Shown here: piece by piece, positions 25,089 through 34,128 of the stretch
Numbering within the stretch: position 1 is the stretch's first letter
How the letters are laid out: each line of letters opens with the position of its first letter
Assembly (NCBI GenBank): GCA_036381615.1
Contig: DASVCL010000037.1
Location: 1 to 53,330, forward strand
DNA: 53,330 nucleotides
Source of the DNA: CALANV01 sp036381615
GTDB lineage: Bacteria > Pseudomonadota > Alphaproteobacteria > CACIAM-22H2
Direction of reading: 5' to 3'
Notes under the pieces: model-generated
What the model was told of the DNA's origin: nothing
The model's input: the letters and a program-made list of their open reading frames with translations, nothing else
Database searches by the model: none
Translations under genes and position numbers: made by a program

Positions 25089-25935
25089 GAACGAGTCCGC
25101 CACGCCGTTCGAGGAGGATCCCGCGGGCGCACGGACCGCCGCTCCCGAAACGGCGGCCGACGGCGATACGCTGGTCGTCGACCTCGAAGGTTACGAAGGA
25201 CCGATCGACGTCCTGCTGTCGCTCGCGCGAGAGCAGAAGGTCGATATCACACGGATCTCGATCCTGGCGCTGGCCGACCAGTACATCGCCTTCATCGCGC
25301 AGGCACGACGCGTACGACTGGAGGTCGCCGCAGACTACCTGGTCATGGCGGCCTATCTCGCGTATCTCAAGTCGCGCCTGCTGCTGCCGGCCCCGCCGGA
25401 CAACAAGGCCGAGCCGACGGCCGCCGAAATGGCGGCGGCATTGGCGTTTCAGCTGCAGCGGCTGCAGGCCATGCAGGATGCCGGCGCCCGCCTGATGGCG
25501 CGCCCGCAGCTCGGCAGGGACGTGTTCGGCCGCGGCGCGCCGGAGGGGATCCGCGTGGTCACCAGGCCGGAATACCAGGCTACGCTTTATGATCTGCTCA
25601 AGGCGTATGGCGCGCATCGCGCCCAGCGTCAGCCATCCTTGCTGCGAATCGTTCCGACCGAGCTCTATTCGATGGAAATGGCGCTCGAACGGCTGTCGGC
25701 GATGCTCGGTCGGCTGCCGGATTGGACGACGCTGCACTCCTTCATTCCGCCGGAGCTCGCCGGGGGCGTGGTGGCGCGCTCGGCCGTCGCGGCGATGTTC
25801 ACGGCCAGTCTCGAGCTGGTCCGCGCAGGCAAGCTGCAGCTTCGCCAGGACCGCATGTTCGGCCATATCTACATTCGCAGGGCACCCGACAATCCCGTAA
25901 CGGAACTGCCGGTGCCCGAAAGGCAAGCTCCATGA
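25081..25935 (+). CDS. scpA: segregation and condensation protein A (kleisin)
   Basis: Kleisin subunit that bridges the heads of the SMC dimer in chromosome condensation. The 284-residue product has an acidic N-terminal extension (about 1-32), then the kleisin N-domain (LVVDLEGYEGPIDVLLSLAREQKVD pattern at about 33-57; ALADQYIAFI; YLVMAAYLAYLKSRLLLP), and the C-terminal winged helix that binds the SMC head (about 200-284). The start ATG at 25081 overlaps the M50 stop; the stop overlaps scpB (ATGA). Confidence 0.95.
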   Translation: MAENESATPFEEDPAGARTAAPETAADGDTLVVDLEGYEGPIDVLLSLAREQKVDITRISILALADQYIAFIAQARRVRLEVAADYLVMAAYLAYLKSRLLLPAPPDNKAEPTAAEMAAALAFQLQRLQAMQDAGARLMARPQLGRDVFGRGAPEGIRVVTRPEYQATLYDLLKAYGAHRAQRQPSLLRIVPTELYSMEMALERLSAMLGRLPDWTTLHSFIPPELAGGVVARSAVAAMFTASLELVRAGKLQLRQDRMFGHIYIRRAPDNPVTELPVPERQAP

Positions 25936-26768
25936 CCGAAGCAAACACGGAAGTGACAGGCGAACCGCAGGACCCGATCGAGCCGGCTCCCGATGCCGGA
26001 CCGGAGACGTCGGAAGAGCATGCGCCGGGAGACGTCGGCCCGGCTGCGGAGCCGACCGAGGACGAGATCCAGCGCGCACAGTCCCGTGCGCAAGCCTTGC
26101 GCGCGATCGAGGCGTTGTTGTTCGCATCGACGGAACCGATGGATGCGAAGGCGATCGCCAAGCGGCTGCCGGCCGGCACGGATGTCGAGGCGCTGATCGA
26201 CGACCTCGAAGCGCAGTACGCCAATCGCGGAATCAATCTCGTGCGCGTTGCCGGCAAGTTTGCCTTCCGGACGGCCCCGGACCTTGCCCCGATCCTGCAG
26301 ATCGAAACGGTCGTGCCGCGGAAACTGTCACGGGCAGCGATCGAGACGCTCGCGATCATCGCCTACCATCAACCGGTCACCCGCGCCGAGATCGAGGAGA
26401 TCCGGGGCGTTGCCCTGTCGCGCGGTACGCTCGACACGCTGATGGAAGCAGGCTGGATCCAGCCCAAAGGCCATCGCGAGACACCCGGCCATCCCGCGAC
26501 ATGGGTCACGACGAACGCGTTCCTGTCGCATTTCGGACTCAACAGCATCAAGGATCTCCCGGGTATCGAGGATCTCAAGGCGGCTGGTCTGCTCGATGCA
26601 CGCGCCGCCGTCAGCGCGTACAGCGAGCAGGGCAAGCTCGGTGCCGAAGGCGGCGAGACGGACGAGGACAGCGACGGATCCGACGACTCCGCCGAAATGC
26701 CCGAGGCCGAGGCGCCGCCCGAGCCGGCGGCGGACGCCCCGGACCCGCAGGAGCGGGCGGCCGAGTAG
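25932..26768 (+). CDS. scpB: segregation and condensation protein B
   Basis: Dimeric winged-helix partner of ScpA in the SMC complex. The 278-residue product has an acidic tail-like N-terminus (about 1-55), two winged helices (QALRAIEALLFAST onward at about 56-140; SRAAIETLAIIAYHQPVTRAEIEEIRG at about 137-163), and the conserved WVTTNAFLSHFGL, then a long acidic, Pro-rich C-terminal tail (about 230-278). The overlap ATGA with scpA points to coupled synthesis. No smc gene lies in the window. Confidence 0.95.
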   Translation: MTEANTEVTGEPQDPIEPAPDAGPETSEEHAPGDVGPAAEPTEDEIQRAQSRAQALRAIEALLFASTEPMDAKAIAKRLPAGTDVEALIDDLEAQYANRGINLVRVAGKFAFRTAPDLAPILQIETVVPRKLSRAAIETLAIIAYHQPVTRAEIEEIRGVALSRGTLDTLMEAGWIQPKGHRETPGHPATWVTTNAFLSHFGLNSIKDLPGIEDLKAAGLLDARAAVSAYSEQGKLGAEGGETDEDSDGSDDSAEMPEAEAPPEPAADAPDPQERAAE

Positions 26769-26814
26769 GGCGCCGCATGCGCCTGCGGCGGCGGGGGCAG
26801 CGCGGCGCTTGCTA

Positions 26815-26831
26815 TTGCAAACGGTTCGCAA
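26815..26831. promoter_or_regulatory. Fur-like palindrome upstream of the iron-type ABC permease
   Basis: TTGCAAAC-G-GTTCGCAA is symmetrical about 26823 with seven of eight base pairs matching. The TTGC...GCAA pattern resembles binding sites of Fur-family repressors. TTGCAA (26815-26820) is also a plausible -35, 17 bases before TAGCGT (26838-26843), so a bound repressor would block the promoter. The identity of the regulator is inference. Confidence 0.55.
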
Positions 26832-26877
26832 CTGACCTAGCGTGGCGGCTTCGCTGGACGACCCGTCCGGCATCTTC

Positions 26878-28575
26878 ATGTTCAGCGCAGCGCCGGTGCC
26901 GATCGCCTCTCGACCACTTACGCTCGGTTCGCATGCACTCCGCTTCGACGTGTGGGGTGTCTGGGCCGTCGTCTTCGCCGCGCTCGTCGCAATCCCGATC
27001 CTGGTGGTGCTCGGCAGCCTGCTGATGCCGTTTACCGATGCCTGGGCACATCTCGCGGCCACCGTGCTGCCGCGCTACGTGGCGAACTCGGTCTGGCTCA
27101 TGCTGGGCGTCGGACTGGGCGTGGTGCTTCTCGGCGTGCCGACGGCCTGGCTGGTCACGATGACGCGGTTTCCGGGCGTTCGCATCTTCGAGTGGGCGCT
27201 GATCCTGCCGCTTGCCAGTCCGGCCTATGTCATCGGATACACCTACACGGGGCTGCTCGACTACGTCGGCCCGGTGCAGAGCACGCTGCGCGCCGTCTTC
27301 GGATGGTCCGCGGGGGATTACTGGTTCCCGGACATGCGGTCACTCGGCGGCGCGATCATCGTGATGACGCTGGTTTTCTATCCATACGTGTATCTGTTGG
27401 CACGGGCCGCGTTCCTGAACCAGTCGGTTTGCGCGCTGGAGGCAAGCCGCACGCTGGGCCGCACGGCGTGGCAGAGCTTCGCGCACGTGGCCCTGCCGCT
27501 GGCGCGGCCGGCGATCGTGGGCGGGGTGGCGCTCGCGCTGATGGAGACGTTGAGCGATTTCGGCACCGTTCAGTATTTCGGGGTCGACACGTTCACCACC
27601 GGCATCTATCGCACCTGGCTCGGCATCGGTGAGCCGGTCGCGGCGCTGCAGCTCGCGGCGATTCTGCTCGTGTTCGTCTTCGCGGTTCTGCTGCTGGAAC
27701 AGTGGTCGCGTGGGGAGCAGCGTTATCACCATACGTCGCGGTATTACCGGCGCCTGCCGACCTATCCCCTGCATGGCATGCGCGCGGGCAGTGCGTGGGT
27801 GATCTGTGCGTTTCCGGTCGCGTTCGGCTTCCTCGTTCCGGCGGCGGCGCTCGCCGTGTGGACGGTCGAGAACGCCGCACTTGCGCTCGATCCGGGCTTC
27901 CATCAGCTGCTCAGCAACACGCTGATCCTGGCCGCCGGCGGCGCTGCCACCACTATTCTGGCCGCCGTCCTGCTTGCATACGCGCTGAGGCTCAGAGGCA
28001 GTATGCTCGTGCGCGCGGCGGCCCGTATGGCCACGCTCGGATATGCCATTCCCGGCGCCGTGGTGGCAGTGGGAATCCTCTTGCCCTGCGTCTGGCTCGA
28101 CAACTGGATCGATGCGGCCGCGCGCGGCCTTTTCGGCGTCGGCACGGGATTGCTGCTGTCGGGCACATTGGTGGCCGTCATCTTCGCCTATCTCGTGCGC
28201 TTTCTTGCCGTCGCGTTCAATCCGATCGAGGCGGGTCTCGGCCGGATCACGCTTTCCATGGACGGCGCTGCGCGCGTCCTGGGCGCGAGCCCAGCCGCCA
28301 CGCTCATGCGCGTTCATGCCCCGCTGATGGCCGGCAGCGTGCTGACGACGGCGATCCTGGTGCTTGTGGAGGTAATCAAGGAACTGCCGGCCACGCTGCT
28401 CATGCGTCCCTTCAACTTCGATACGCTCGCGATCCGCACCTATCAGCTTGCCGCCGACGAGCGGCTCGCCGAGGCCGCGTTGCCGTCGCTGACCATCGTC
28501 GCGGTCGGCATCGTGCCCGTCATTCTGCTGTCGCTGGCGATCGCGCGCTCGCGGCCGGGCGATGCAGGGGCGTGA
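26878..28575 (+). CDS. Fe(III)-type ABC transporter permease (fused double permease, FbpB-like)
   Basis: Inner-membrane permease of 565 residues with two homologous halves of about six helices, the fused layout of the FbpB/SfuB ferric-iron family. Each half has the EAA loop that docks the ATPase: EASRTLGRTAWQSFAHVALP in the first and DGAARVLGASPAATLMRVHAP in the second. SDFGTVQYFGVDTFTTGIYRTWLG is a strong family signature. I prefer ATG 26878 over GTG 26842 because the latter overlaps the candidate -10 box. The ATPase gene follows directly; no periplasmic binding-protein gene lies in the window. Thiamine or phosphonate permeases are related alternatives. Confidence 0.9.
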   Translation: MFSAAPVPIASRPLTLGSHALRFDVWGVWAVVFAALVAIPILVVLGSLLMPFTDAWAHLAATVLPRYVANSVWLMLGVGLGVVLLGVPTAWLVTMTRFPGVRIFEWALILPLASPAYVIGYTYTGLLDYVGPVQSTLRAVFGWSAGDYWFPDMRSLGGAIIVMTLVFYPYVYLLARAAFLNQSVCALEASRTLGRTAWQSFAHVALPLARPAIVGGVALALMETLSDFGTVQYFGVDTFTTGIYRTWLGIGEPVAALQLAAILLVFVFAVLLLEQWSRGEQRYHHTSRYYRRLPTYPLHGMRAGSAWVICAFPVAFGFLVPAAALAVWTVENAALALDPGFHQLLSNTLILAAGGAATTILAAVLLAYALRLRGSMLVRAAARMATLGYAIPGAVVAVGILLPCVWLDNWIDAAARGLFGVGTGLLLSGTLVAVIFAYLVRFLAVAFNPIEAGLGRITLSMDGAARVLGASPAATLMRVHAPLMAGSVLTTAILVLVEVIKELPATLLMRPFNFDTLAIRTYQLAADERLAEAALPSLTIVAVGIVPVILLSLAIARSRPGDAGA

Positions 28576-28576
28576 C

Positions 28577-29671
28577 ATGCAGCCGATTGCGCTTGGAATT
28601 GCCGACGTCAGCCATGCCTATGGCGAGCGCACGGTCGTGCGGGGGGTGACACTGACGGTGGCGCCCGGCGAACTCGTGTGCCTGGTTGGCCCGTCGGGTT
28701 GCGGCAAGACGACGCTGCTTCGCATCGCGGCCGGCCTCGAGGAATTGCAGCATGGGCGCGTCGTGATCGACGGCTGCGCCGTGGCCGAGCCGGGCTACGT
28801 CGTCCCGCCCGAGGCGCGGGGGGTCGGTTTCGTGTTTCAGGACTATGCGTTGTTCCCGCACCTGACCGTCGCTCGCAACGTCGCCTTCGGACTGCACAGA
28901 CTGCCGGCGGGGGAGCGTGCCGCCCGCGTACGCGACGTCCTGTCGAAGGTGGGCATGGCGGAATACGCGGAGGCCTATCCGCACCAGCTTTCGGGCGGCC
29001 AGCAGCAGCGCGTCGCGCTTGCCCGCGCCCTTGCGCCGCGACCGCGTGTGGTGCTGCTGGACGAGCCGTTCTCGGGCCTCGACACGCGCCTGCGGGAACA
29101 GATCCGCGACGATACGTTGCACGTCCTGAAGGACAGCGGTGCTGCGACGCTGATGGTGACCCACGACCCCGAGGAGGCCATGTTCATGGCCGACCGGCTG
29201 GCCGTCATGCGTGCCGGCCGGATCGAGCAGGAGGGTACGCCGGTCGACATCTACACCCGCCCCGCAACCGCGTTCGTCGCATCGTTCTTCGGCCAGCTGA
29301 ACGAACTGGTCGGGGTGGTACGCGGCGGCGCAGTCTACACGCCCTTCGGGGCGGTCGCGACGCCGGGGCTCGGCGACGGTACGACGGTGGACGTCCTGAT
29401 CCGGCCGGAAGGGTTGAGGTTATCGGCGGCGGACAGCGGGGTCAGCTCGGCCGTTGCGGCCCAGGTGATGACCGCGCGGCTGCTTGGGCGAAGCTCGTGG
29501 ATCCACCTGCGGCTTCTTACGGGTGATGCGGCCTGGGGCGAGGGGCATGTCGGCCACTTCCATTTTCACGCGCGCGTACCGGGGCGCTACCTGCCGCGCG
29601 AGGGCGAGATCCTGCAGGTGGGCCTGGATCCGACCCAGGCCTTCGTCTTTCCTGCGAAGGACGCCCGATAA
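28577..29671 (+). CDS. Fe(III)-type ABC transporter ATP-binding protein (FbpC-like)
   Basis: ATPase partner of the upstream permease, 364 residues. Walker A is GPSGCGKTT (about 38-46), the signature is LSGGQQQR, Walker B is VVLLDEPFSGLD, and the H-loop His lies in MVTHDPEEA. A C-terminal regulatory region of about 120 residues (TOBE-like, from about 235; DVLIRPEGLRL) matches the FbpC/PotA class. FQDYALFPHLTVARNVAFGL is typical of ferric-iron ATPases. The ATG at 28577, one base after the permease stop with AGGGG upstream, is preferred over the in-frame ATG at 28562 inside the permease gene. Confidence 0.9.
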   Translation: MQPIALGIADVSHAYGERTVVRGVTLTVAPGELVCLVGPSGCGKTTLLRIAAGLEELQHGRVVIDGCAVAEPGYVVPPEARGVGFVFQDYALFPHLTVARNVAFGLHRLPAGERAARVRDVLSKVGMAEYAEAYPHQLSGGQQQRVALARALAPRPRVVLLDEPFSGLDTRLREQIRDDTLHVLKDSGAATLMVTHDPEEAMFMADRLAVMRAGRIEQEGTPVDIYTRPATAFVASFFGQLNELVGVVRGGAVYTPFGAVATPGLGDGTTVDVLIRPEGLRLSAADSGVSSAVAAQVMTARLLGRSSWIHLRLLTGDAAWGEGHVGHFHFHARVPGRYLPREGEILQVGLDPTQAFVFPAKDAR

Positions 29672-29749
29672 GAACCGGTCGCCGCAGACGTTGCGGCAGG
29701 TCAGCGAATTTGCGACTATCCGCGCCATTCGAGTTTCCAGGAGTAAGCC

Positions 29750-29974
29750 ATGGGATCGCTTAGCATCTGGCACTGGCTCGTCGTCCTCGTCGTCGTTCTG
29801 CTGCTGTTTGGCGGCGCCGGCAAGATTCCGAGGCTGATGGGGGACATGGCAAAGGGCGTGAAGGCGTTCAAAGCAGGTCTGCGGGACGAGGAGGAGGGAT
29901 CCGATCGGAACCCGCCCCAGGTCAGCGCCCAGACCGCCGACGTCGAGGCCAAGAAGGACGCCTCGAAGGTGTGA
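29750..29974 (+). CDS. tatA: Sec-independent translocase subunit TatA
   Basis: Forms the pore of the twin-arginine translocase. The 74-residue product has a short periplasmic N-terminus, a membrane helix (about 8-21), the FGxGK hinge (here FGGAGK, 20-25), an amphipathic helix (PRLMGDMAKGVKAFKAGL), and an acidic/charged tail. The start is preceded by AGGAG. It opens a tatABC block, 78 bases after the iron-type ATPase, with only a weak promoter candidate (TTGCGG-N17-GACTAT) in the gap. Confidence 0.95.
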   Translation: MGSLSIWHWLVVLVVVLLLFGGAGKIPRLMGDMAKGVKAFKAGLRDEEEGSDRNPPQVSAQTADVEAKKDASKV

Positions 29975-30049
29975 CATCCCGGCGCCCTCTGATCGGAGCC
30001 GCCCGCGCGAGGACCCGATGACGGCTGCGCCGGCGGTCGAGAGTCTTTC

Positions 30050-30460
30050 ATGTTCGACCTGAGCTGGACCGAACTGCTGTTCATCGGCGTCGCGGCGATC
30101 ATCTTCATCGGGCCCAAGGAACTTCCGGGCGCGCTGCGGACGCTCGGTCGCATGGCAGGGAAGGCGCGTGCCATGGCGCGCGAGTTCCAGAGCAACGTCG
30201 AGGACATGATCCGCGAAGCGGAGCTCGATGACGTCAAGAACCAGGTGCAGAGGCTGCAGAGCAGCGATTACACGCGCGAGCTCGAGCGGACCATAGACCC
30301 GAAGGGCGAAATTACGGCAGCTCTGACGCCGCCCGATCTGGACGCGCCGTCGCCAGCGCCCCGTCCCGCCACGCCTGCCGCCGATACCGCTCCAAAGAGT
30401 GGCCCCGATTCGCTGCCGGATCAGCCGGCGCCCGGGGCGTCCGAGGGGCCCAAGCCGTGA
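30050..30460 (+). CDS. tatB: Sec-independent translocase subunit TatB
   Basis: Receptor subunit that binds twin-arginine signal peptides with TatC. The 136-residue product begins MFDLSWTELLFIG, has the membrane helix (about 5-20), the GPKELP hinge (typical of TatB rather than TatA), a long amphipathic helix (RTLGRMAGKARAMAREFQ), and a Pro/Ala-rich C-terminus. Its TGA overlaps the tatC GTG (GTGA at 30457-30460). Confidence 0.95.
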   Translation: MFDLSWTELLFIGVAAIIFIGPKELPGALRTLGRMAGKARAMAREFQSNVEDMIREAELDDVKNQVQRLQSSDYTRELERTIDPKGEITAALTPPDLDAPSPAPRPATPAADTAPKSGPDSLPDQPAPGASEGPKP

Positions 30461-31335
30461 ACGACGCGACGAATCACGAGGACATCGACGACAAGAAGAT
30501 GCCGCTGCTCGATCACCTGATCGAGCTGCGTCAGCGCCTGATCTGGTCGCTTGTCGCTCTCGTCGTATGCTTTCTTGTGTCCTATTACTTCTCTCAGGCG
30601 ATCTTCGACTTCCTGGTCGAGCCATTGCGGCAGGTTCAGCCGCTGGACGGCACGCGCCGGATGATCTTCACGGCGCCGACCGAGGCCTTCTTTACCTATC
30701 TCAAGGTCGCCTTCTTTACCGCTGTTTTCCTGGCTTTTCCCGTGATCGCCTCGCAGATCTGGATGTTCGTGGCGCCGGGTCTTTATAAGCACGAAAAGCA
30801 GGCGTTCCTGCCGTTCCTCGTGGCTACGCCGATCCTGTTTTTTATCGGCGCGGCAATGCTTTATTATCTTATCCTTCCATTCGCTCTGAAATTTTTCGCA
30901 AGCTTCGAGGTGCCCGCGGGGCCGGGGCAGATGCAGATCGAACTCGAAGCGCGGATGAGCGAGTATCTCTCGCTGGTGATGACGCTGATCCTTGCGTTCG
31001 GCATCAGCTTTCAGCTCCCCGTGCTCCTCACGTTGCTGGCCAAGATCGGCGTCGTAACCTCGGAAGGGCTCGCATCGAAACGCCGCTATGCGATCGTCGG
31101 CATTTTGGCGTTCGCGGGTGTGGTGACGCCGCCGGACGTCTTCAGCCAAGTCAGTCTGGCGGTGCCGATGTATCTCCTCTACGAAGCGTCGATCTGGGCC
31201 GCTCGTCTGATCGAGAAGAAGCGGGCAGCCCAGCAGGCTGCAGCGGACGCGGCGCTCGACGCCGAGCTTCGGGGGCGGCCCGCGTCGAATCCGCCGCCAG
31301 CCGTCGATGAAACGGACTTCAATCTGACGCGTTGA
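30457..31335 (+). CDS. tatC: Sec-independent translocase subunit TatC
   Basis: Six-helix core of the Tat translocase, 292 residues. The signatures MPLLDHLIELRQRLIWSL (about 12-29), FLVEPL, APTEAFFTYLKVAFF and FGISFQLPVLL are all present. The start is GTG at 30457, overlapping the tatB stop. The C-terminal cytoplasmic tail (about 255-292) is longer and more Ala/Pro-rich than in E. coli. serS follows after 90 bases with its own promoter. Confidence 0.97.
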   Translation: MNDATNHEDIDDKKMPLLDHLIELRQRLIWSLVALVVCFLVSYYFSQAIFDFLVEPLRQVQPLDGTRRMIFTAPTEAFFTYLKVAFFTAVFLAFPVIASQIWMFVAPGLYKHEKQAFLPFLVATPILFFIGAAMLYYLILPFALKFFASFEVPAGPGQMQIELEARMSEYLSLVMTLILAFGISFQLPVLLTLLAKIGVVTSEGLASKRRYAIVGILAFAGVVTPPDVFSQVSLAVPMYLLYEASIWAARLIEKKRAAQQAAADAALDAELRGRPASNPPPAVDETDFNLTR

Positions 31336-31366
31336 GACGCGGTTCGGGCGGCAGCGTGAAGCCGGG

Positions 31367-31395
31367 TGGACAGGCGACTCGCGCGACCGTATAAC
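31367..31395 (+). promoter_or_regulatory. serS promoter
   Basis: TGGACA (31367-31372) and TATAAC (31390-31395) are 17 bases apart in the gap between tatC and serS. The leader before the serS ATG would be about 25 bases. An in-frame ATG at 31366 would lie on top of this element, which supports the ATG at 31426 as the start. Confidence 0.65.
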
Positions 31396-31425
31396 CCCGC
31401 ACGGCACACCGACGGTCGCACTTCC

Positions 31426-32703
31426 ATGCACGACATCAAGACGATCCGCGACAATCCGGCGGCGTTCGACGATGGGCTTGGACGACGCGGACTCCAGCCG
31501 CTCGCCGCCAGCCTTCTCGCGATCGACGCGCGTCGTCGCGCGGCGCAGGCGCGTCGCGACGAGTTGCAGCAGCGCCGGAATGCCGCGTCGAAGGAGATCG
31601 GCGCGGCGAAGGCGAAGAAGCTCGACGTATCCGACCTGATGGCCGAAGTCGCGCGTCTCAAGGACGCGATCGGTGCCGCCGAAAACGAGGAGCGGGAGGC
31701 CGCCGACGAACTGGGCCGATCGCTGGCGGCGCTTCCGAACATTCCGGCGCCCGATGTTCCCTTCGGTCGGGACGCCGATGACAACCAGTTGGTCCGTGCC
31801 TGGGGCGAGCCGCGCCGGTTCGACTTTCCGCCCAAGGAGCATTTCGACCTGGGCGAAAGACTCAGGATGATGGATTTCGAACGGGCCGCGAAGCTCTCGG
31901 GTGCGCGCTTCACGGTGCTCAAGGGCCCGCTCGCACGGCTGGAGCGCGCACTCGGTCAGTTCATGTTGGACATACACACGCGCGAGTTCGGCTACACTGA
32001 AGTGAGCCCGCCCTTGCTCGTGCGTGACGCCGCTTTGTACGGCACGGGGAATCTCCCGAAATTCGGCGAAGATCTGTTCCGCACGACGACCGATCATTGG
32101 CTGATCCCGACGGCGGAGGTGCCGCTCACCAATCTGGTGGCGGACGAAGTCCTGGCGGAGGAAGCGCTGCCCCTGCGCTTTACGGCGCTGACGGCGTGCT
32201 TCCGGGCGGAAGCCGGTGCTGCCGGGAAGGACACGCGCGGCATGCTGCGGCAGCACCAGTTCTATAAGGTCGAACTGGTCTCGATCGCGCATCCGGACCA
32301 CTCGGAAGACGAGCACGAGCGCATGACGCGATGCGCGGAGACAGTGCTCGAGCGGCTGGGGCTGCCGTACCGGGTCATGCTGCTGTGCACTGGCGACATG
32401 GGCTTCGCCGCCCGCAAGACCTTCGATATCGAGGTTTGGCTGCCGGGCCAGAACACGTATCGCGAGATTTCGAGCTGCTCCAACTGCGGCGATTTCCAGG
32501 CGCGGCGCATGAACGCGCGGTTCCGCCGCGCAGGCGAGAAGGGCGGATCGTTCGTTCATACGTTGAACGGGTCCGGTATCGCTGTGGGGCGTGCGCTGAT
32601 CGCCGTCATGGAGAACTACCAGCGCGAGGACGGCTCGATCGAGATTCCCGAAGCGTTGCGTCCATACATGGGCGGTTTGACAGTTCTGACGCCGAATGTT
32701 TGA
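31426..32703 (+). CDS. serS: seryl-tRNA synthetase
   Basis: Class II synthetase charging tRNA-Ser (and tRNA-Sec where present). The 425-residue product begins with the classical MHDIKTIRDNP and an N-terminal antiparallel coiled coil (about 30-105) that contacts the tRNA long variable arm. It then has TTTDHWLIPTAEVPLTN, motif 2 FRAEAGAAGKDTRGMLRQHQF and motif 3 near GSGIAVGRALIAVMENYQ. Length is usual. The stop overlaps surE by eight bases. Confidence 0.97.
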   Translation: MHDIKTIRDNPAAFDDGLGRRGLQPLAASLLAIDARRRAAQARRDELQQRRNAASKEIGAAKAKKLDVSDLMAEVARLKDAIGAAENEEREAADELGRSLAALPNIPAPDVPFGRDADDNQLVRAWGEPRRFDFPPKEHFDLGERLRMMDFERAAKLSGARFTVLKGPLARLERALGQFMLDIHTREFGYTEVSPPLLVRDAALYGTGNLPKFGEDLFRTTTDHWLIPTAEVPLTNLVADEVLAEEALPLRFTALTACFRAEAGAAGKDTRGMLRQHQFYKVELVSIAHPDHSEDEHERMTRCAETVLERLGLPYRVMLLCTGDMGFAARKTFDIEVWLPGQNTYREISSCSNCGDFQARRMNARFRRAGEKGGSFVHTLNGSGIAVGRALIAVMENYQREDGSIEIPEALRPYMGGLTVLTPNV

Positions 32704-33478
32704 GGCGCCGCTCGACCTGTCCAACGCCCGCATCCTCGTCACCAACGACGACGGAATCCATGCGCCGGGGTTGAAAATCCTCGAGAACGTCGCACGCGCG
32801 CTCTCGCGCGACGTTTGGGTCGTCGCGCCCGATGCGGAACAAAGCGCCGCCAGCCATTCCCTCACGCTCAGGCGGCCCTTGCGCGTCCGGCGTCTGGGGA
32901 CGCGCCGTTTCGCGGTTGATGGTACGCCGACCGATTGCGTGCTGCTCGCCATCAATCACATCCTGAAGGAAAAACGACCGACCCTGTGCCTGTCGGGCGT
33001 GAACCGCGGGGGCAATCTCGGCGAGGACGTGACCTATTCCGGCACGGTCGCGGCGGCGATGGAGGCGACGCTGCTCGGCGTTCCCGCCATTGCCCTCAGC
33101 CAGAATTACGCAAATGGCACGAAGGTGCCGTGGGCGACGGCGCTGCATCACGCGCCGAAGATCATCGCCAGGCTCACGCAGCTGCCCTGGCCGAAGAACG
33201 TCCTCATGAACGTCAATTTTCCGGAATGCGAGCCGGACGGCGTTCGCGGCGTTGCCGTCGTGGCGCAAGGGCGACACAAGATCGGCGATCATCTCATGGA
33301 AACGACCGATCCGCACGGCGAGCCGTACTACTGGATCGGCGCCATGCGCCTCGAGGATCCGACACGCAAGGGCACCGACATTGCGGCAATTCGCGACAAC
33401 AAGATCTCGGTGACGCCGCTTTACCTCGATCTGACGCACAAGGCGTCGATGCGCAAACTCGCGGCGGCGTTCAAGTGA
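32696..33478 (+). CDS. surE: 5'/3'-nucleotidase SurE
   Basis: Metal-dependent nucleoside-monophosphate phosphatase, cytosolic. The 260-residue product has the SurE signature ILVTNDDGIHAPGL (13-26) with the metal-binding Asp18 and Asp19, SAASHSLTLRRPL, and SGVNRGGNLGEDVTYSGTVAAAMEA. The order serS-surE-pcm-nlpD is a widely conserved cluster. Overlaps both neighbours (serS by eight bases, pcm by four), so translation is coupled through the block. Confidence 0.96.
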   Translation: MFEAPLDLSNARILVTNDDGIHAPGLKILENVARALSRDVWVVAPDAEQSAASHSLTLRRPLRVRRLGTRRFAVDGTPTDCVLLAINHILKEKRPTLCLSGVNRGGNLGEDVTYSGTVAAAMEATLLGVPAIALSQNYANGTKVPWATALHHAPKIIARLTQLPWPKNVLMNVNFPECEPDGVRGVAVVAQGRHKIGDHLMETTDPHGEPYYWIGAMRLEDPTRKGTDIAAIRDNKISVTPLYLDLTHKASMRKLAAAFK

Positions 33479-34128
33479 GCACCCCCAATCACAAGATCCG
33501 CCTGGTGATGGATCTGCGGTCCGCGGGCGTGACCGACACCCGGGTGCTGAGTGCCATCGAACGGATTCCCCGCGAGGAATTCACGCCCCCGAGTTTCCGC
33601 GACCAGGCGTACGAGGACACGGCGCTGCCGATCGGCCACGGACAGACTCTCAGCCAGCCGAGCGTCGTCGGCCTCATGACGCAGGCGCTCGAGGCCGGCC
33701 AGCGCATGAAGGTGCTGGAGATCGGGACGGGTTCAGGTTATCAGGCGGCGATCCTGTCGCTCGTGTGCCGACGTCTCTACACGATCGAGCGACACCGGCC
33801 GCTTCTTGACGAGGCGGAAGCGCGGTTCAAGCGGCTTCGCCTGCACAACATCACGTCGCGTCATGGTGACGGGTGGGCCGGCTGGCCGGAGCAGGCGCCG
33901 TTCGACCGTATCATCCTGACGGCCGCGCCGCCGGACGTTCCAACGGTGTTACTCGATCAGCTCAGCGCCGGCGGCATCATGGTGCTGCCGGTCGGAACCG
34001 AGAAGCGGGCGCAACGTCTCGTCCGCATTCGAAAGACGGATTCCGGTCTCGTGCAGGAGGACATCGGCGCCGTGCGGTTCGTGCCGATGGTGCAGGGGCT
34101 TCCGCCTGATTCGCGTGAGCGGGCCTGA
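33475..34128 (+). CDS. pcm: protein-L-isoaspartate O-methyltransferase
   Basis: Repairs isoaspartyl residues in aged proteins using SAM. The 217-residue product carries the canonical substrate-loop motif GHGQTLSQPSVVG (about 54-66) and SAM motif I LEIGTGSGYQAA (about 80-91), with TAAPPDVP and LVLPVGT-like motifs following. It starts at GTG 33475, overlapping the surE stop. This is the orthodox Pcm of the window, unlike the divergent paralogue at 5535-6191. Confidence 0.95.
   Translation: MSTPNHKIRLVMDLRSAGVTDTRVLSAIERIPREEFTPPSFRDQAYEDTALPIGHGQTLSQPSVVGLMTQALEAGQRMKVLEIGTGSGYQAAILSLVCRRLYTIERHRPLLDEAEARFKRLRLHNITSRHGDGWAGWPEQAPFDRIILTAAPPDVPTVLLDQLSAGGIMVLPVGTEKRAQRLVRIRKTDSGLVQEDIGAVRFVPMVQGLPPDSRERA

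Noticed and set aside
26771..26790. Hairpin CGCCGCA-N6-TGCGGCG after scpB as a terminator
   Set aside because: A good stem, but it is followed by a G-rich stretch with no T run, so Rho-independent termination is not supported.
30421..32955. Long open frame of 844 codons on the minus strand across tatC and serS
   Set aside because: It lies wholly opposite well-identified genes and its translation has no domain; long antisense frames are expected in GC-rich DNA.
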